64,000 nucleotides of DNA. It comes from CAILHX01 sp046155285 (GTDB taxonomy: Bacteria; Pseudomonadota; Gammaproteobacteria; Burkholderiales; Methylophilaceae). A program made the translations under genes and the position numbers. Every line of letters begins with the position of its first letter. Positions within the stretch are counted from its first letter, which is position 1. This document shows positions 25,585 through 33,977 of the stretch, in pieces. The stretch covers positions 1 through 64,000 of the forward strand of contig JBJXEA010000001.1 in NCBI GenBank assembly GCA_046155285.1, in the 5' to 3' direction. The notes below the pieces were generated by a model, which saw only the letters and a program-made list of their open reading frames with translations, searched no databases and was not told the DNA's origin.

Positions 25585-26291
25585 GCGGCACTTAGCCCCA
25601 CCACCCAGCGCGAGTAAACGCGCTCGGCAACATGATTAAGCGCAGTCACGCGCAGCTTCAAATCGCGCTCAATATCGGCGACTGACTGCACTCCGGCGTG
25701 GCTCAAAGCCTCGGTAATCTCATCCGCACCCACGCGACACCATTCGCGCACCATATCAGCCGTCATTTCAATATGGCATTGCAACGCCAGATGCTTGCCC
25801 AGTGAAAACGCTTGATTTTTGCAATAAGCGCTAGCGAGCAACTGAGTAGCGCCCACTGGCAGGCTAAAGGTTTCGCCGTGCCAGTGAAAACTTTGAAAGC
25901 GGGTTATGTCGCCAAACCAGTGTTTAGCCTCGGCATTATTCGCCACCATCACTTCGCCCCAGCCGATTTCTCTCACCACATTGCTGCCCACCGTGCCACC
26001 CAGCGCTTTAGCCATCAACTGTCCTCCCAAGCAGTGCCCCAACACCGGAATATCTGCGGCGACAGCTTCACGTATCAAGTTCAACAGCTGCGGTATCCAA
26101 GGCAGTTCGTCATTCACACTCATCGGGCCACCCATGAACACTAGGCCGCTAAAATCGTTGACTGAAGACGGCACAGCATCGCCCGCATCAATGCGAATGA
26201 GCTGCCAATCCAACCCGTGCGCATCCAGAAAATCAGCTAGATAACCGGGATTTTCATGAGGGATATAGCGAAATATGGCGATGGGCTTCAT
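25581..26291 (-). CDS. Class I glutamine amidotransferase domain protein
   Basis: A 236-residue stand-alone GATase1 protein. The triad is C87 in VLGHCLGGQLMAKALGG, with H173 and E175 in LALQCHIEMTADM. No synthetase domain is attached, so it resembles the GMP-synthase-like or YfeJ-type amidotransferases of unknown acceptor, some of which act on gamma-glutamyl compounds. It is translationally coupled to the pseudouridine synthase gene upstream (4-nt overlap). Confidence 0.85.
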   Translation of the reverse strand: MKPIAIFRYIPHENPGYLADFLDAHGLDWQLIRIDAGDAVPSSVNDFSGLVFMGGPMSVNDELPWIPQLLNLIREAVAADIPVLGHCLGGQLMAKALGGTVGSNVVREIGWGEVMVANNAEAKHWFGDITRFQSFHWHGETFSLPVGATQLLASAYCKNQAFSLGKHLALQCHIEMTADMVREWCRVGADEITEALSHAGVQSVADIERDLKLRVTALNHVAERVYSRWVVGLSAA

Positions 26292-26824
26292 GGTTGGAAG
26301 TTCCTATATTGTCCGAGCGCTAAATTTTCCAGCGTGTAATCGCCAATCGCATAACGAATTAAACGCAGTGTCGGAAACCCCACTTTCGCCGTCATACGCC
26401 TCACCTGGCGGTTCTTGCCTTCGCTGATTTTGATTTCCAACCAAGCCGCGGGTATCGCTTGGCGTTCACGTATCGGCGGCTCGCGCAGCCACAAATTAGG
26501 CGGTTCTTCCATCACTCGCGCACTGGCGGGCTGCGTGACAAAGTCGCCCAAATCCACACCTTTTCGCAACGGCTCTAAATCCGCCTCTTTAGGCGCACCT
26601 TCTACCTGCGCCCAATAAGTTTTGAGCAGTTTATGCTTGGGATGCGAAAGCCGGTGTTGCAGCTTGCCATCATCGGTTAGAATGAGCAGACCTTCGCTAT
26701 CGGTATCCAGCCTGCCAGCCGCGTACACATTGGGCAGCGCAATATAATTTTTCAGCGTTGGGTGCTTGTCGTGCGGCGCAAACTGGCAAATCACCCCGAA
26801 TGGCTTATTGAACAAAATTAGCAT
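26288..26824 (-). CDS. rluE: rRNA pseudouridine synthase, RluE-like
   Basis: A 178-residue RsuA/RluE-family enzyme without an S4 domain. The catalytic aspartate is D40 in AAGRLDTDSEGLLILTDDG; MLILFNKPFGVICQF opens the fold and KISEGKNRQVRRMTAKVGFPTLRL closes it. The short length and lack of S4 point to the RluE type (23S rRNA U2457 in E. coli). It starts only 19 nt from the divergent icd start and lacks a visible ribosome-binding site, so its promoter must lie inside icd or the message may be nearly leaderless. Confidence 0.88.
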   Translation of the reverse strand: MLILFNKPFGVICQFAPHDKHPTLKNYIALPNVYAAGRLDTDSEGLLILTDDGKLQHRLSHPKHKLLKTYWAQVEGAPKEADLEPLRKGVDLGDFVTQPASARVMEEPPNLWLREPPIRERQAIPAAWLEIKISEGKNRQVRRMTAKVGFPTLRLIRYAIGDYTLENLALGQYRNFQP

Positions 26825-26843
26825 TTTTTAATAGGATTTAACC

Positions 26844-28076
26844 ATGTCCCAAAGAATCAACATCCCCGCCGGCGGCGCAAAAATCACGGTCAACGCTGAC
26901 CACAGCCTGAATGTACCCGACCAGCCGATTATCCCATTTATCGTGGGCGACGGCATAGGTGTGGACATCACGCCACCCATGCAATATGTGATAGATAGCG
27001 CTGTGAGCAAAGCCTATGGCGGCAAGCGCAAGATACACTGGATGGAAGTCTGCGCCGGAGAAAGTGCGCTGGAACAATATGGCGAATGGCTGCCGGAAGA
27101 CACCATGACCATGGTGCGCGACTATGTGATTTCCATCAAAGGCCCGCTCACCACCCCCGTCGGCGGCGGCATCCGCTCCTTGAACGTAACCTTGCGCCAA
27201 GAATTAGATTTATTCGTGTGTTTGCGCCCTATCCAATATTTCCCCGGCGTACCCAGCCCGCTCAAGCACCCAGAAAAAACCAATATGGTGATTTTCCGCG
27301 AGAACACCGAAGACATTTACGCCGGAATCGAATGGGCGGCGGGCACGGAAGATTGCAAAAAAGTCATGGCATTTTTGAGCGAAATGGGCGCGACCAAGAA
27401 AATCCGCTTTCCCGAAAGTACCGCCATCGGCATCAAACCGGTTTCCAAAGAAGGCAGCCAGCGCTTGGTACGCAAAGCCATTCAATACGCCATTGATAAC
27501 AAAAAACAATCAGTGACTTTGGTACACAAAGGCAACATCATGAAATTCACCGAAGGCGGCTTCAAAAACTGGGGCTACGAGCTGGCGAAACAGGAATTCG
27601 GCGCCGAACCGATTGACGGTGGCCCGTGGTGCAAACTGCCAAACGGTATCGTCATCAAAGACTGCATCGCCGACGCATTCTTGCAAGAAATCCTGCTACA
27701 CCCGCAAGACTACGACGTAGTAGCCACGCTGAACCTCAACGGCGACTACATCTCCGACGCCCTAGCAGCCCAAGTCGGCGGCATCGGCATCGCCCCCGGT
27801 GCCAATATGTCCGACACCATCGCTATGTTTGAAGCCACCCACGGCACCGCCCCCAAGATCGCCGGGCAAGACATCGCCAACCCCTCCTCACTCATCCTCT
27901 CCGCCGAGATGATGCTACGCCACATGGGCTGGGTGGAAGCAGCGGATTTAGTGTTGCAAGGTGTGGGGAAAGCGATTCGTGCTAAACGTGTAACCCATGA
28001 TTTCTCCAGCCAGATGGAAGGCGCTACGCAGGTAGGCAGTGCGCAATTTGGTCAAGAGATAGTAGCTCAGATGTAG
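26844..28076 (+). CDS. icd: NADP-dependent isocitrate dehydrogenase
   Basis: TCA-cycle oxidative decarboxylation of isocitrate to 2-oxoglutarate. The 410 residues match the homodimeric bacterial type. The substrate loop GGGIRSLNVTLRQELDLF carries S112, the residue equivalent to the AceK-phosphorylated serine of E. coli. ENTEDIYAGIEWA, MKFTEGGFKNWGYELA and NLNGDYISDALAAQVGGIG follow. It has an AGGA ribosome-binding site and is divergent from rluE with an 18-nt gap. Confidence 0.97.
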   Translation: MSQRINIPAGGAKITVNADHSLNVPDQPIIPFIVGDGIGVDITPPMQYVIDSAVSKAYGGKRKIHWMEVCAGESALEQYGEWLPEDTMTMVRDYVISIKGPLTTPVGGGIRSLNVTLRQELDLFVCLRPIQYFPGVPSPLKHPEKTNMVIFRENTEDIYAGIEWAAGTEDCKKVMAFLSEMGATKKIRFPESTAIGIKPVSKEGSQRLVRKAIQYAIDNKKQSVTLVHKGNIMKFTEGGFKNWGYELAKQEFGAEPIDGGPWCKLPNGIVIKDCIADAFLQEILLHPQDYDVVATLNLNGDYISDALAAQVGGIGIAPGANMSDTIAMFEATHGTAPKIAGQDIANPSSLILSAEMMLRHMGWVEAADLVLQGVGKAIRAKRVTHDFSSQMEGATQVGSAQFGQEIVAQM

Positions 28077-28094
28077 CTTAGGCGCGCTTAAACA

Positions 28095-30482
28095 CTAGGA
28101 AGCGGTTGGAATCAAGCCCATCCAGCGCCAGCATGGCACGCTGGCCGTCAGCGCGATGATTCTCAGGAAGAACTCGGTTTGTAGTGCTGGGCGCGCCTGT
28201 TTGTCGCTGAACAGATGCCCGCCCATCGCGTGATAATAGGTCGGGTACGCGTCGTTGAGAAAAGGGAAAAAACTATGGTCAACCGCGATGAGAATAGCCA
28301 ACACGGCGACCAAAGGATTGATGCCCACCGAGATAGCCAGCGGGATGGCGACTAACGCCATAAGCGGCGAGAGGGTTTTGGATGGCACCAGAAAGCGCAA
28401 ACTCGCGGCCAAGGCGGCAACGCCAAAAACAAAAGCATAAGGATTCGCCAAGCTTGAGTGCAGACTCATTTCGGCGATGCCTATCAGCCAGGTATCCACC
28501 TTCAAGCTCGCCAATATTTGACTAAGTCCCATGAGCACGCCACTATAGACCATCACTCCCCAATTGATGCCCGACTGAAACGAGCGATCGTTGAGCATGT
28601 GCGTGGCGAAGAACATGACACATACCACCGTTGCCGTCCACACATCGGGAATGCCGTGAAAAGGCCGTGTGGCAAAGCCAAGGCCGAGCAGCCCTAAGGC
28701 AACGATGCTCACCCTTTCTTTGCGGGTAATCTTGCCCAGCAAACCCAGTTGCACATTGACCTGCGCGTGGTCAACCGGATTGGATATTTTGGGGCGGTAT
28801 ATCAAGAACAATGCAGGTAGCAGCATGGTAAACAGCAGAAGATGCGGCACGAGGGCGGCGGCAAGCCAGGCCAGCCAAGTGGTATTGGCACGATAAGCTT
28901 CTGGCATCATGCCATGCAGCAGCAAATTGGTAGACGAGGCGGTAATGAACAGGCTACCCATGCCCACAAACATCTGCAAACCAGCCACACCTAGCAGCGC
29001 GGCACCTGGCGAACGCGCTTTCAAGCGCATGGCATCGGCCAGATCACGAATAGACGGTGCAGCCAAAGTCGCGCGTCCGCTGGAGCTGGAAATACCGGTC
29101 GTGATGACGGTTGATAAGCCCAGCAGACTGAACGTAAGCACAATGAGATTTCCCGGCAAGCGTTGCAACATGAGCAAAGCGAGGCGATACATCAGCCCGG
29201 ATTCTGCAATCGCGCTACTCAGGGCGAACAACATAGCCATCAACAACCACGAGGTAGACGAAAACCCTGACAAAGCCACCGCGGGGGTAGCGATTTTCGG
29301 CACGATGATGGCGGCAGCCAACAGAATACTGATGATGTAGTTGGGCAGCACCTCGGCCAGTAACAAGGGAACCGTAGCGGCGATGCTCATCAATGCGGCA
29401 AAGGCTGGGCGCGTCAACTGTTCCGGCACAGGTGCTAGCCAAGCAGCCAAGATCAAACCCAGGGACAATACGATAGCCAAAGTTTTGGCACCTTTGATCT
29501 TGTGCCACCAGGGTTTGACATCGGCAATGGTGGTGGAAAAGTTAGCTTCATCCAATTCAGCATTTTCTGCCGCAAACCCCAAACAAAGTCGCGCTTGCGC
29601 TAAAACGCTATCCTCTAAACCACATTCAGCCAAGCGGTTTAGCCAAGCTTGGCGCATCTCCTCACTACATCCAGCGCGCAGGGTAGCGCCATACTTAATC
29701 ATCCACTGGGCTGCAGGTTCGGCCTTCCCCGCGAGAAAATCAATGTGAATCGCCTCTTCAATGTCACCCGCCGCGGCCAAGTAGCTAGCCAAATCTGCCA
29801 GCCATAGGCGATCTGCCTGATTGATATTGGAGGCGAATACTTCCCTGAGTGAGGATTCGACCACGATGTTGGCATTGTCGAGTGACAATAAACAATAGTG
29901 CGACAGCATCTGATCCAGCGCATTTGCTGTATCGGCATCTTGGCTGCGAATGGCCTCTATCGTGCGTGCTGGCCATTTTTCCCGCTGTGCGAGACACACC
30001 ATCAAACGCCGTGCGCTTTCACCCAGCGTTGCGAGCAAACGATATGAGACATCCAAAGCGCTGCTTTGCAACTGCATGGCCTCGCTAAGGCGCTGACTCA
30101 AGGTTTGTTCGATGGCCAAGGCGATCTTGCGATTTTTGGCGAGCAAAGCAAAAAAACGCTCCGCTGACATGCACCACAGTTGCAACTCTGTATGCGCCCT
30201 CACCGAGGTAGAACGTACCTCTCCGGTAAGCAGCGCCATTTCGCCAAAAACTTGGCCGGCATTTAATAGAACCGTCTTGTGTGCTTCTAACTGGCCGTTG
30301 GTGTAGACCTCAGCTTGGCCAGAGCGCACGATGTAGAACGCATCGCCAGCATCACCTTTCTCAAACAATACGGCGTTTGGCGCAAGAGATAATTCTTCTA
30401 ATTCCGCAGAAAGCCGAGCAAGTTCGACACGCCCCAGCGACTTAAACAGCGGACATTTTTTGATTGCTTTAGCGGCATCCAT
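28095..30482 (-). CDS. Cyclic-nucleotide-binding domain fused to SLC13/DASS-type permease
   Basis: 795 residues from ATG 30482. An upstream in-frame start at 30587 would run through the cold-shock terminator and is rejected. Residues about 8-130 form a cNMP-binding barrel with GQVFGEMALLTGEVRSTSV, in which R90 sits at the phosphate-binding arginine position. Residues about 150-330 are helical and unrecognised. From TLAIVLSLGLILAAWLAP onward about 10-12 membrane helices follow, with the paired motifs ISSSSGRATLAAPS and FITASSTNLLLHG typical of divalent anion:Na+ symporters. The fusion suggests transport of a dicarboxylate, sulfate or similar anion gated by an intracellular ligand. Monocistronic. 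Confidence 0.85.
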   Translation of the reverse strand: MDAAKAIKKCPLFKSLGRVELARLSAELEELSLAPNAVLFEKGDAGDAFYIVRSGQAEVYTNGQLEAHKTVLLNAGQVFGEMALLTGEVRSTSVRAHTELQLWCMSAERFFALLAKNRKIALAIEQTLSQRLSEAMQLQSSALDVSYRLLATLGESARRLMVCLAQREKWPARTIEAIRSQDADTANALDQMLSHYCLLSLDNANIVVESSLREVFASNINQADRLWLADLASYLAAAGDIEEAIHIDFLAGKAEPAAQWMIKYGATLRAGCSEEMRQAWLNRLAECGLEDSVLAQARLCLGFAAENAELDEANFSTTIADVKPWWHKIKGAKTLAIVLSLGLILAAWLAPVPEQLTRPAFAALMSIAATVPLLLAEVLPNYIISILLAAAIIVPKIATPAVALSGFSSTSWLLMAMLFALSSAIAESGLMYRLALLMLQRLPGNLIVLTFSLLGLSTVITTGISSSSGRATLAAPSIRDLADAMRLKARSPGAALLGVAGLQMFVGMGSLFITASSTNLLLHGMMPEAYRANTTWLAWLAAALVPHLLLFTMLLPALFLIYRPKISNPVDHAQVNVQLGLLGKITRKERVSIVALGLLGLGFATRPFHGIPDVWTATVVCVMFFATHMLNDRSFQSGINWGVMVYSGVLMGLSQILASLKVDTWLIGIAEMSLHSSLANPYAFVFGVAALAASLRFLVPSKTLSPLMALVAIPLAISVGINPLVAVLAILIAVDHSFFPFLNDAYPTYYHAMGGHLFSDKQARPALQTEFFLRIIALTASVPCWRWMGLIPTAS

Positions 30483-30564
30483 GGGCAGACCAATTGAGGT
30501 TTCTTGTTTTGAGGCTGAAGTAATTTTGTCACATTCTACTGACCCTATAAAAAAATAGGCATAA

Positions 30565-30598
30565 AAAAACGCCCCGGGCTGACACACGGGGCGTTTTT
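30565..30598 (-). terminator. Intrinsic terminator of the cold-shock gene
   Basis: 12-bp stem AAAAACGCCCCG/CGGGGCGTTTTT with a 10-nt loop, 14 nt beyond the csp stop on the minus strand. It is nearly symmetrical and so could act in both directions. Confidence 0.9.
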
Positions 30599-30611
30599 AA
30601 TAAGATTGCTG

Positions 30612-30818
30612 TTAAGCAGCCTTGAGAATGTTAGAAGCTTGTTTGCCTTTAGGGCCGTCAATAATCTCGAACGTGACTTTCTGACCTTCTTTTAGCGTTT
30701 TGAAACCGGCTTCATTGATCGCCGAAAAGTGCGCGAACAAATCGTCGCCGCCGCCGTCAGGGGTAATAAAACCATAGCCTTTGGCGTCGTTGAACCACTT
30801 CACAATACCTGTTGCCAT
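30612..30818 (-). CDS. Cold-shock family protein (CspA-like)
   Basis: 68-residue single OB-fold RNA chaperone. RNP1 is KGYGFI and RNP2 is DLFAHF (the usual VFVHF is changed), within MATGIVKWFNDAKGYGFITP. The ribosome-binding site AAGGA is well placed. It has its own promoter after dsbC (30911-30940) and a leader of about 85-90 nt with a GC hairpin (30840-30854) just before the ribosome-binding site. The leader is shorter than that of E. coli cspA, so cold induction is uncertain. Confidence 0.95.
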   Translation of the reverse strand: MATGIVKWFNDAKGYGFITPDGGGDDLFAHFSAINEAGFKTLKEGQKVTFEIIDGPKGKQASNILKAA

Positions 30819-30910
30819 TGCTTATTTCCTTAGCAAAACCGGGGAGGCGCCCCGAAAAAGTTTGTATTTCAGACCTAAACGTAACAGCATGAATGCAAAC
30901 GCCTACATCT

Positions 30911-30940
30911 ATTTTGAAACAACTTTTTCACTCAAGTCAA
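30911..30940 (-). promoter_or_regulatory. Putative sigma-70 promoter of the cold-shock gene
   Basis: On the minus strand TTGACT (30935-30940), an 18-bp spacer and CAAAAT (30911-30916), placed immediately after the dsbC stop. The -35 is good and the -10 moderate. Confidence 0.4.
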
Positions 30941-30944
30941 GCAC

Positions 30945-31664
30945 TTACTTAGATTTCTTTGCCGCCACGTTCAGTGCTTTCTCAATATCATCCGCCGGAT
31001 ATGCGCCGCGCATGCGCGAGCCATCGGCAAAAAATATGGTTGGCGTACTAGACACGCCGACCTTGCTGGCGAGTGCGGCGATTTTTTCTAGCGGGGCGTT
31101 GCAGCCAGCCTTGCCCTGTGGCAAAAACGCATTATTCACCCAGCTATACCAAGCTTTGGCGCGATCCGGCGCACACCAGATAGCTTTGGATTTATTCGCA
31201 GCATCGGGGTGCAAATTTTCTAATGGCAGCAAAAAGGTATACACCGTCACATCAGTAATCGAGCTTAATTCCTGCTTTTCCAATTTTTTGCAGAACGGGC
31301 AATCGGGGTCAGAAAACACCGCCATTTTTCGGCTGCCGTTACCCTTCACCACCTTAATCGCTTGCTCAAACGGCAAGCTGTCAAAATCAATGCGTGAGAG
31401 TTCATCAATACGCGCAGCGGTGATGTCTTTGCGGCTTTTCACGTCCATCAAACGACCTTCGGCGATTAAAAATGTGAAGTTTTCGTCGGTGTAGATGATC
31501 TGGTCGCCGATGTAGACCTCGTACAGCCCGTCATATGGCGTTTTAGTGACGCTTTCCACCTTTAATTTGGGGAACATGGATTGCATGGTTTTACGAATGG
31601 TGGCTTCGTCGGCGTGAACAGCAAATACGCTTACCAATAACAGAATTGCTAATACTTTTTTCAA
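30945..31664 (-). CDS. dsbC: Thiol:disulfide interchange protein DsbC
   Basis: Periplasmic disulfide isomerase of 239 residues. Signal peptide MKKVLAILLLVSVFAVHA, then the N-terminal dimerisation domain (about 20-75), then a thioredoxin fold with the active site C122-P-F-C125 in DPDCPFCKKLEK, the structural cysteine pair in AIWCAPD and KAGCNAPL, and the cis-proline loop STPTIFF. It is the last gene of the HDOD-pepP-ubiH cluster, 16 nt after the second flavin hydroxylase. Confidence 0.95.
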   Translation of the reverse strand: MKKVLAILLLVSVFAVHADEATIRKTMQSMFPKLKVESVTKTPYDGLYEVYIGDQIIYTDENFTFLIAEGRLMDVKSRKDITAARIDELSRIDFDSLPFEQAIKVVKGNGSRKMAVFSDPDCPFCKKLEKQELSSITDVTVYTFLLPLENLHPDAANKSKAIWCAPDRAKAWYSWVNNAFLPQGKAGCNAPLEKIAALASKVGVSSTPTIFFADGSRMRGAYPADDIEKALNVAAKKSK

Positions 31665-31680
31665 CGTGGATTTCCTTATT

Positions 31681-32832
31681 TTAAGCCAGCGCCCGCGCCA
31701 TTAAAGCGCGTTTCACCGGGGGCAGATGATTGACCATTTTCAAGCCAGTATTGCGTAAAAATCCCAACATCGGGTCGTCATTATTAAAAAGCTTTTGCAA
31801 GCCATCGGTGACACTGCTCATCGCCAACACATCGGCCTTACGCGCCCGCTCATAGCGCCGCAGCGTTGCCCATTCGCCCACGTCACGCTGGTTCTTACGC
31901 AAATTTTCAGCCAGCACTTGCACATCACGCAGCCCCAAATTCATGCCTTGCCCCGCCAGCGGATGAATCTGGTGCGCGGCATCGCCCACCAACGCCAAGC
32001 GCGGCGCGATGATACTGGAATTCGTTTGCAACACCAATGGGAATGCGGCGGGCGGCGTGATGAGTTGCATCTCACCCAAGCAATGACTCCCTGCTTCAGC
32101 CACGGTGTGACACAGCGCTTCCGGTATTAGTTCTAACAAGTTTTTAGCCTGCGTCTCAAACGCCGACCACACCATGGAAATACGCTTGTCAGGCAGCGGC
32201 AACCAAGCCAACGCGCCATCGTTTTTGAACCACTGACGCGCGATGTTGCCATGCGACTTTTCAGTCTCAAAATTCGCCACCACGCCTAACTGATGATAAG
32301 GCTCTGCAGTCATTTCCATCCCTGCCTGCTGGCGCACCCAAGAGTTAGCGCCATCGGCGGCAATGATCAGTTTAGCGCTGATACTGTAGCCATCTTGCAG
32401 CGTTAAATGCGCGGCATCTTTATCAAATTCCAACGCAGCACAACGCGCCGGACACAGGACTTCCAAGTCTGCCTGTTCCAGTGCCTTCCACAATGTACTA
32501 TGCAGCAAACGATTTTCAACAATAAATCCTAACTCGGCCACGCCCGCTGCATAAGCGTCAAACGTCAACGGATTGCTCGCCGTATCGCCCCACACCTGCA
32601 TGGCGTGGATGGGATTGATGCGGCTGACATCCAGCGCATCCCAAACACCTAAGTCGCGTAAAAATGCCGCACTGCCGGGGGTGATGGCGTAGATGCGGTT
32701 ATCCCACTCTGCGCTACTTTGTTGCGGCAGATGGGCTTCCACCAAAGCCACGCTTAAGCCACCGCGAGACAATCCCAAAGCCGCACTCGCGCCGACGATT
32801 CCGCCGCCGATGATGACAATATCAACCTTCAC
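31681..32832 (-). CDS. UbiH/UbiF/UbiI-family FAD hydroxylase
   Basis: 383-residue flavoprotein monooxygenase of ubiquinone synthesis. Seen are the FAD-binding VDIVIIGGGIVGASAALGL (3-21), the DG motif LIIAADGANSWVRQQAG and the second FAD motif LALVGDAAHQIHPLAGQGMN with GLRDV. Which ring position it hydroxylates (C5, C6 or several, as for UbiI, UbiF or UbiM) cannot be told from sequence alone, so no symbol is given. It overlaps ubiH by 4 nt and is paralogous to it. Confidence 0.9.
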   Translation of the reverse strand: MKVDIVIIGGGIVGASAALGLSRGGLSVALVEAHLPQQSSAEWDNRIYAITPGSAAFLRDLGVWDALDVSRINPIHAMQVWGDTASNPLTFDAYAAGVAELGFIVENRLLHSTLWKALEQADLEVLCPARCAALEFDKDAAHLTLQDGYSISAKLIIAADGANSWVRQQAGMEMTAEPYHQLGVVANFETEKSHGNIARQWFKNDGALAWLPLPDKRISMVWSAFETQAKNLLELIPEALCHTVAEAGSHCLGEMQLITPPAAFPLVLQTNSSIIAPRLALVGDAAHQIHPLAGQGMNLGLRDVQVLAENLRKNQRDVGEWATLRRYERARKADVLAMSSVTDGLQKLFNNDDPMLGFLRNTGLKMVNHLPPVKRALMARALA

Positions 32833-33977
32833 CCACGCGCTCCAAAGCTCATTTTTCTTAGCAAAAAATTACGCGCTGGTGGAAACAACTCCAGCGCCGC
32901 CAACCCTGCGCCACGCAATAAGCCGGAAGCGGGCAAGCGGGCGTCAAAAGCGCGTATCAGCAAATCGGTGAACAACATGCTGGCACCAGTATCCATGCGC
33001 CGCGTGGCGCGATACTTTGTCAGCATATCGGCGTTGCCTAAATTTTCTGGCGGAGTTTCGCGGATGATTTGCGAGAGCTCCCAAGCGTCACGCAGCCCTA
33101 AGTTAAAGCCTTGTCCGGCGACGGGATGCAGGGTTTGTGCGGCGTTGCCTATGACCGCGAGATGTTCTGCGGTGGAAGGACGTACCCAAGCCATTTTCAG
33201 CGGGAATACCATGCGGGCGGTAACTTTTGTAAACGCACCAAGTCTGTCGCCAAAATGCGTGTGGAGTTGGCTTAAAAACTGCGCTTCATCCAATTCGCGC
33301 AAGGCTTGTGCTGCTTCTGGCAAGACCGTCCACACTAGAGTAAAACCGCGCTCACCCCAAGGGAGCAAAGCCACTGGCCCTTGTTTGGTGAAGCGCTCGT
33401 AAGCAATGTTGTGGTGCGGCAGTTCGGTTTCTATCCTTGCCACCAAAGCGCTTTGCTCGTATTCGCGCACCGTGCGCGGCAAATTGTGTACTTCGTTCAA
33501 ACTGCGGCCACCGTCGGCCAATACGGCGAGCTTGGTTTCAATATGTTGCGCTTGCTGGTCTTGCTCAAACGCTACGCCACACGATTGTGCGGCTGGTAGC
33601 AACTGGCTTACCGCCGCGCCGCGTTGGTAATTGACTTTTGATTGGGCTAAAGCCTCGCTCAAGACGGCTGAAAGCTGTACGTAATCCACCACGTAACCCA
33701 GCGCCTCCTGCCGCATCTGCTCGGCTTTCAATATGGTGCGCCCCAAACGGCCTTTTTCCGAAACGTGGATGGTGTTGATGGGCGTGGTTTCTAAGTCGTT
33801 CCACACGCCCAAGCGTTGCAAAATCAGCTTGCTGCCTTCGGCCAACGCAATGGCGCGGGGGTCGGATTTTTGTGTGCTTTGTGCTTCCAGCACAGTGATG
33901 TTGAAACCGCTATCAGCCAGCGCCAAAGCCAGCGTTGCGCCAACTGGGCCGCCGCCAACGATGACAACATCGTTCAT
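32829..33977 (-). CDS. ubiH: 2-octaprenyl-6-methoxyphenol hydroxylase
   Basis: 382-residue FAD monooxygenase of ubiquinone synthesis. MNDVVIVGGGPVGATLALAL binds FAD; TIHVSEKGRLGRTIL and RFTKQGPVALLPWGERGFTL resemble E. coli UbiH specifically; LAVIGNAAQTLHPVAGQGFN with LGLRDAWEL is the C-terminal FAD motif. It sits between pepP (4-nt overlap) and the second hydroxylase (4-nt overlap), the same order as pepP-ubiH-ubiI in E. coli. Confidence 0.92.
   Translation of the reverse strand: MNDVVIVGGGPVGATLALALADSGFNITVLEAQSTQKSDPRAIALAEGSKLILQRLGVWNDLETTPINTIHVSEKGRLGRTILKAEQMRQEALGYVVDYVQLSAVLSEALAQSKVNYQRGAAVSQLLPAAQSCGVAFEQDQQAQHIETKLAVLADGGRSLNEVHNLPRTVREYEQSALVARIETELPHHNIAYERFTKQGPVALLPWGERGFTLVWTVLPEAAQALRELDEAQFLSQLHTHFGDRLGAFTKVTARMVFPLKMAWVRPSTAEHLAVIGNAAQTLHPVAGQGFNLGLRDAWELSQIIRETPPENLGNADMLTKYRATRRMDTGASMLFTDLLIRAFDARLPASGLLRGAGLAALELFPPARNFLLRKMSFGARG

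Noticed and set aside
30819..30944. Classic cold-box thermosensor leader of cspA
   Set aside because: The leader is too short and only a small GC hairpin before the ribosome-binding site is seen; a thermosensor cannot be claimed.
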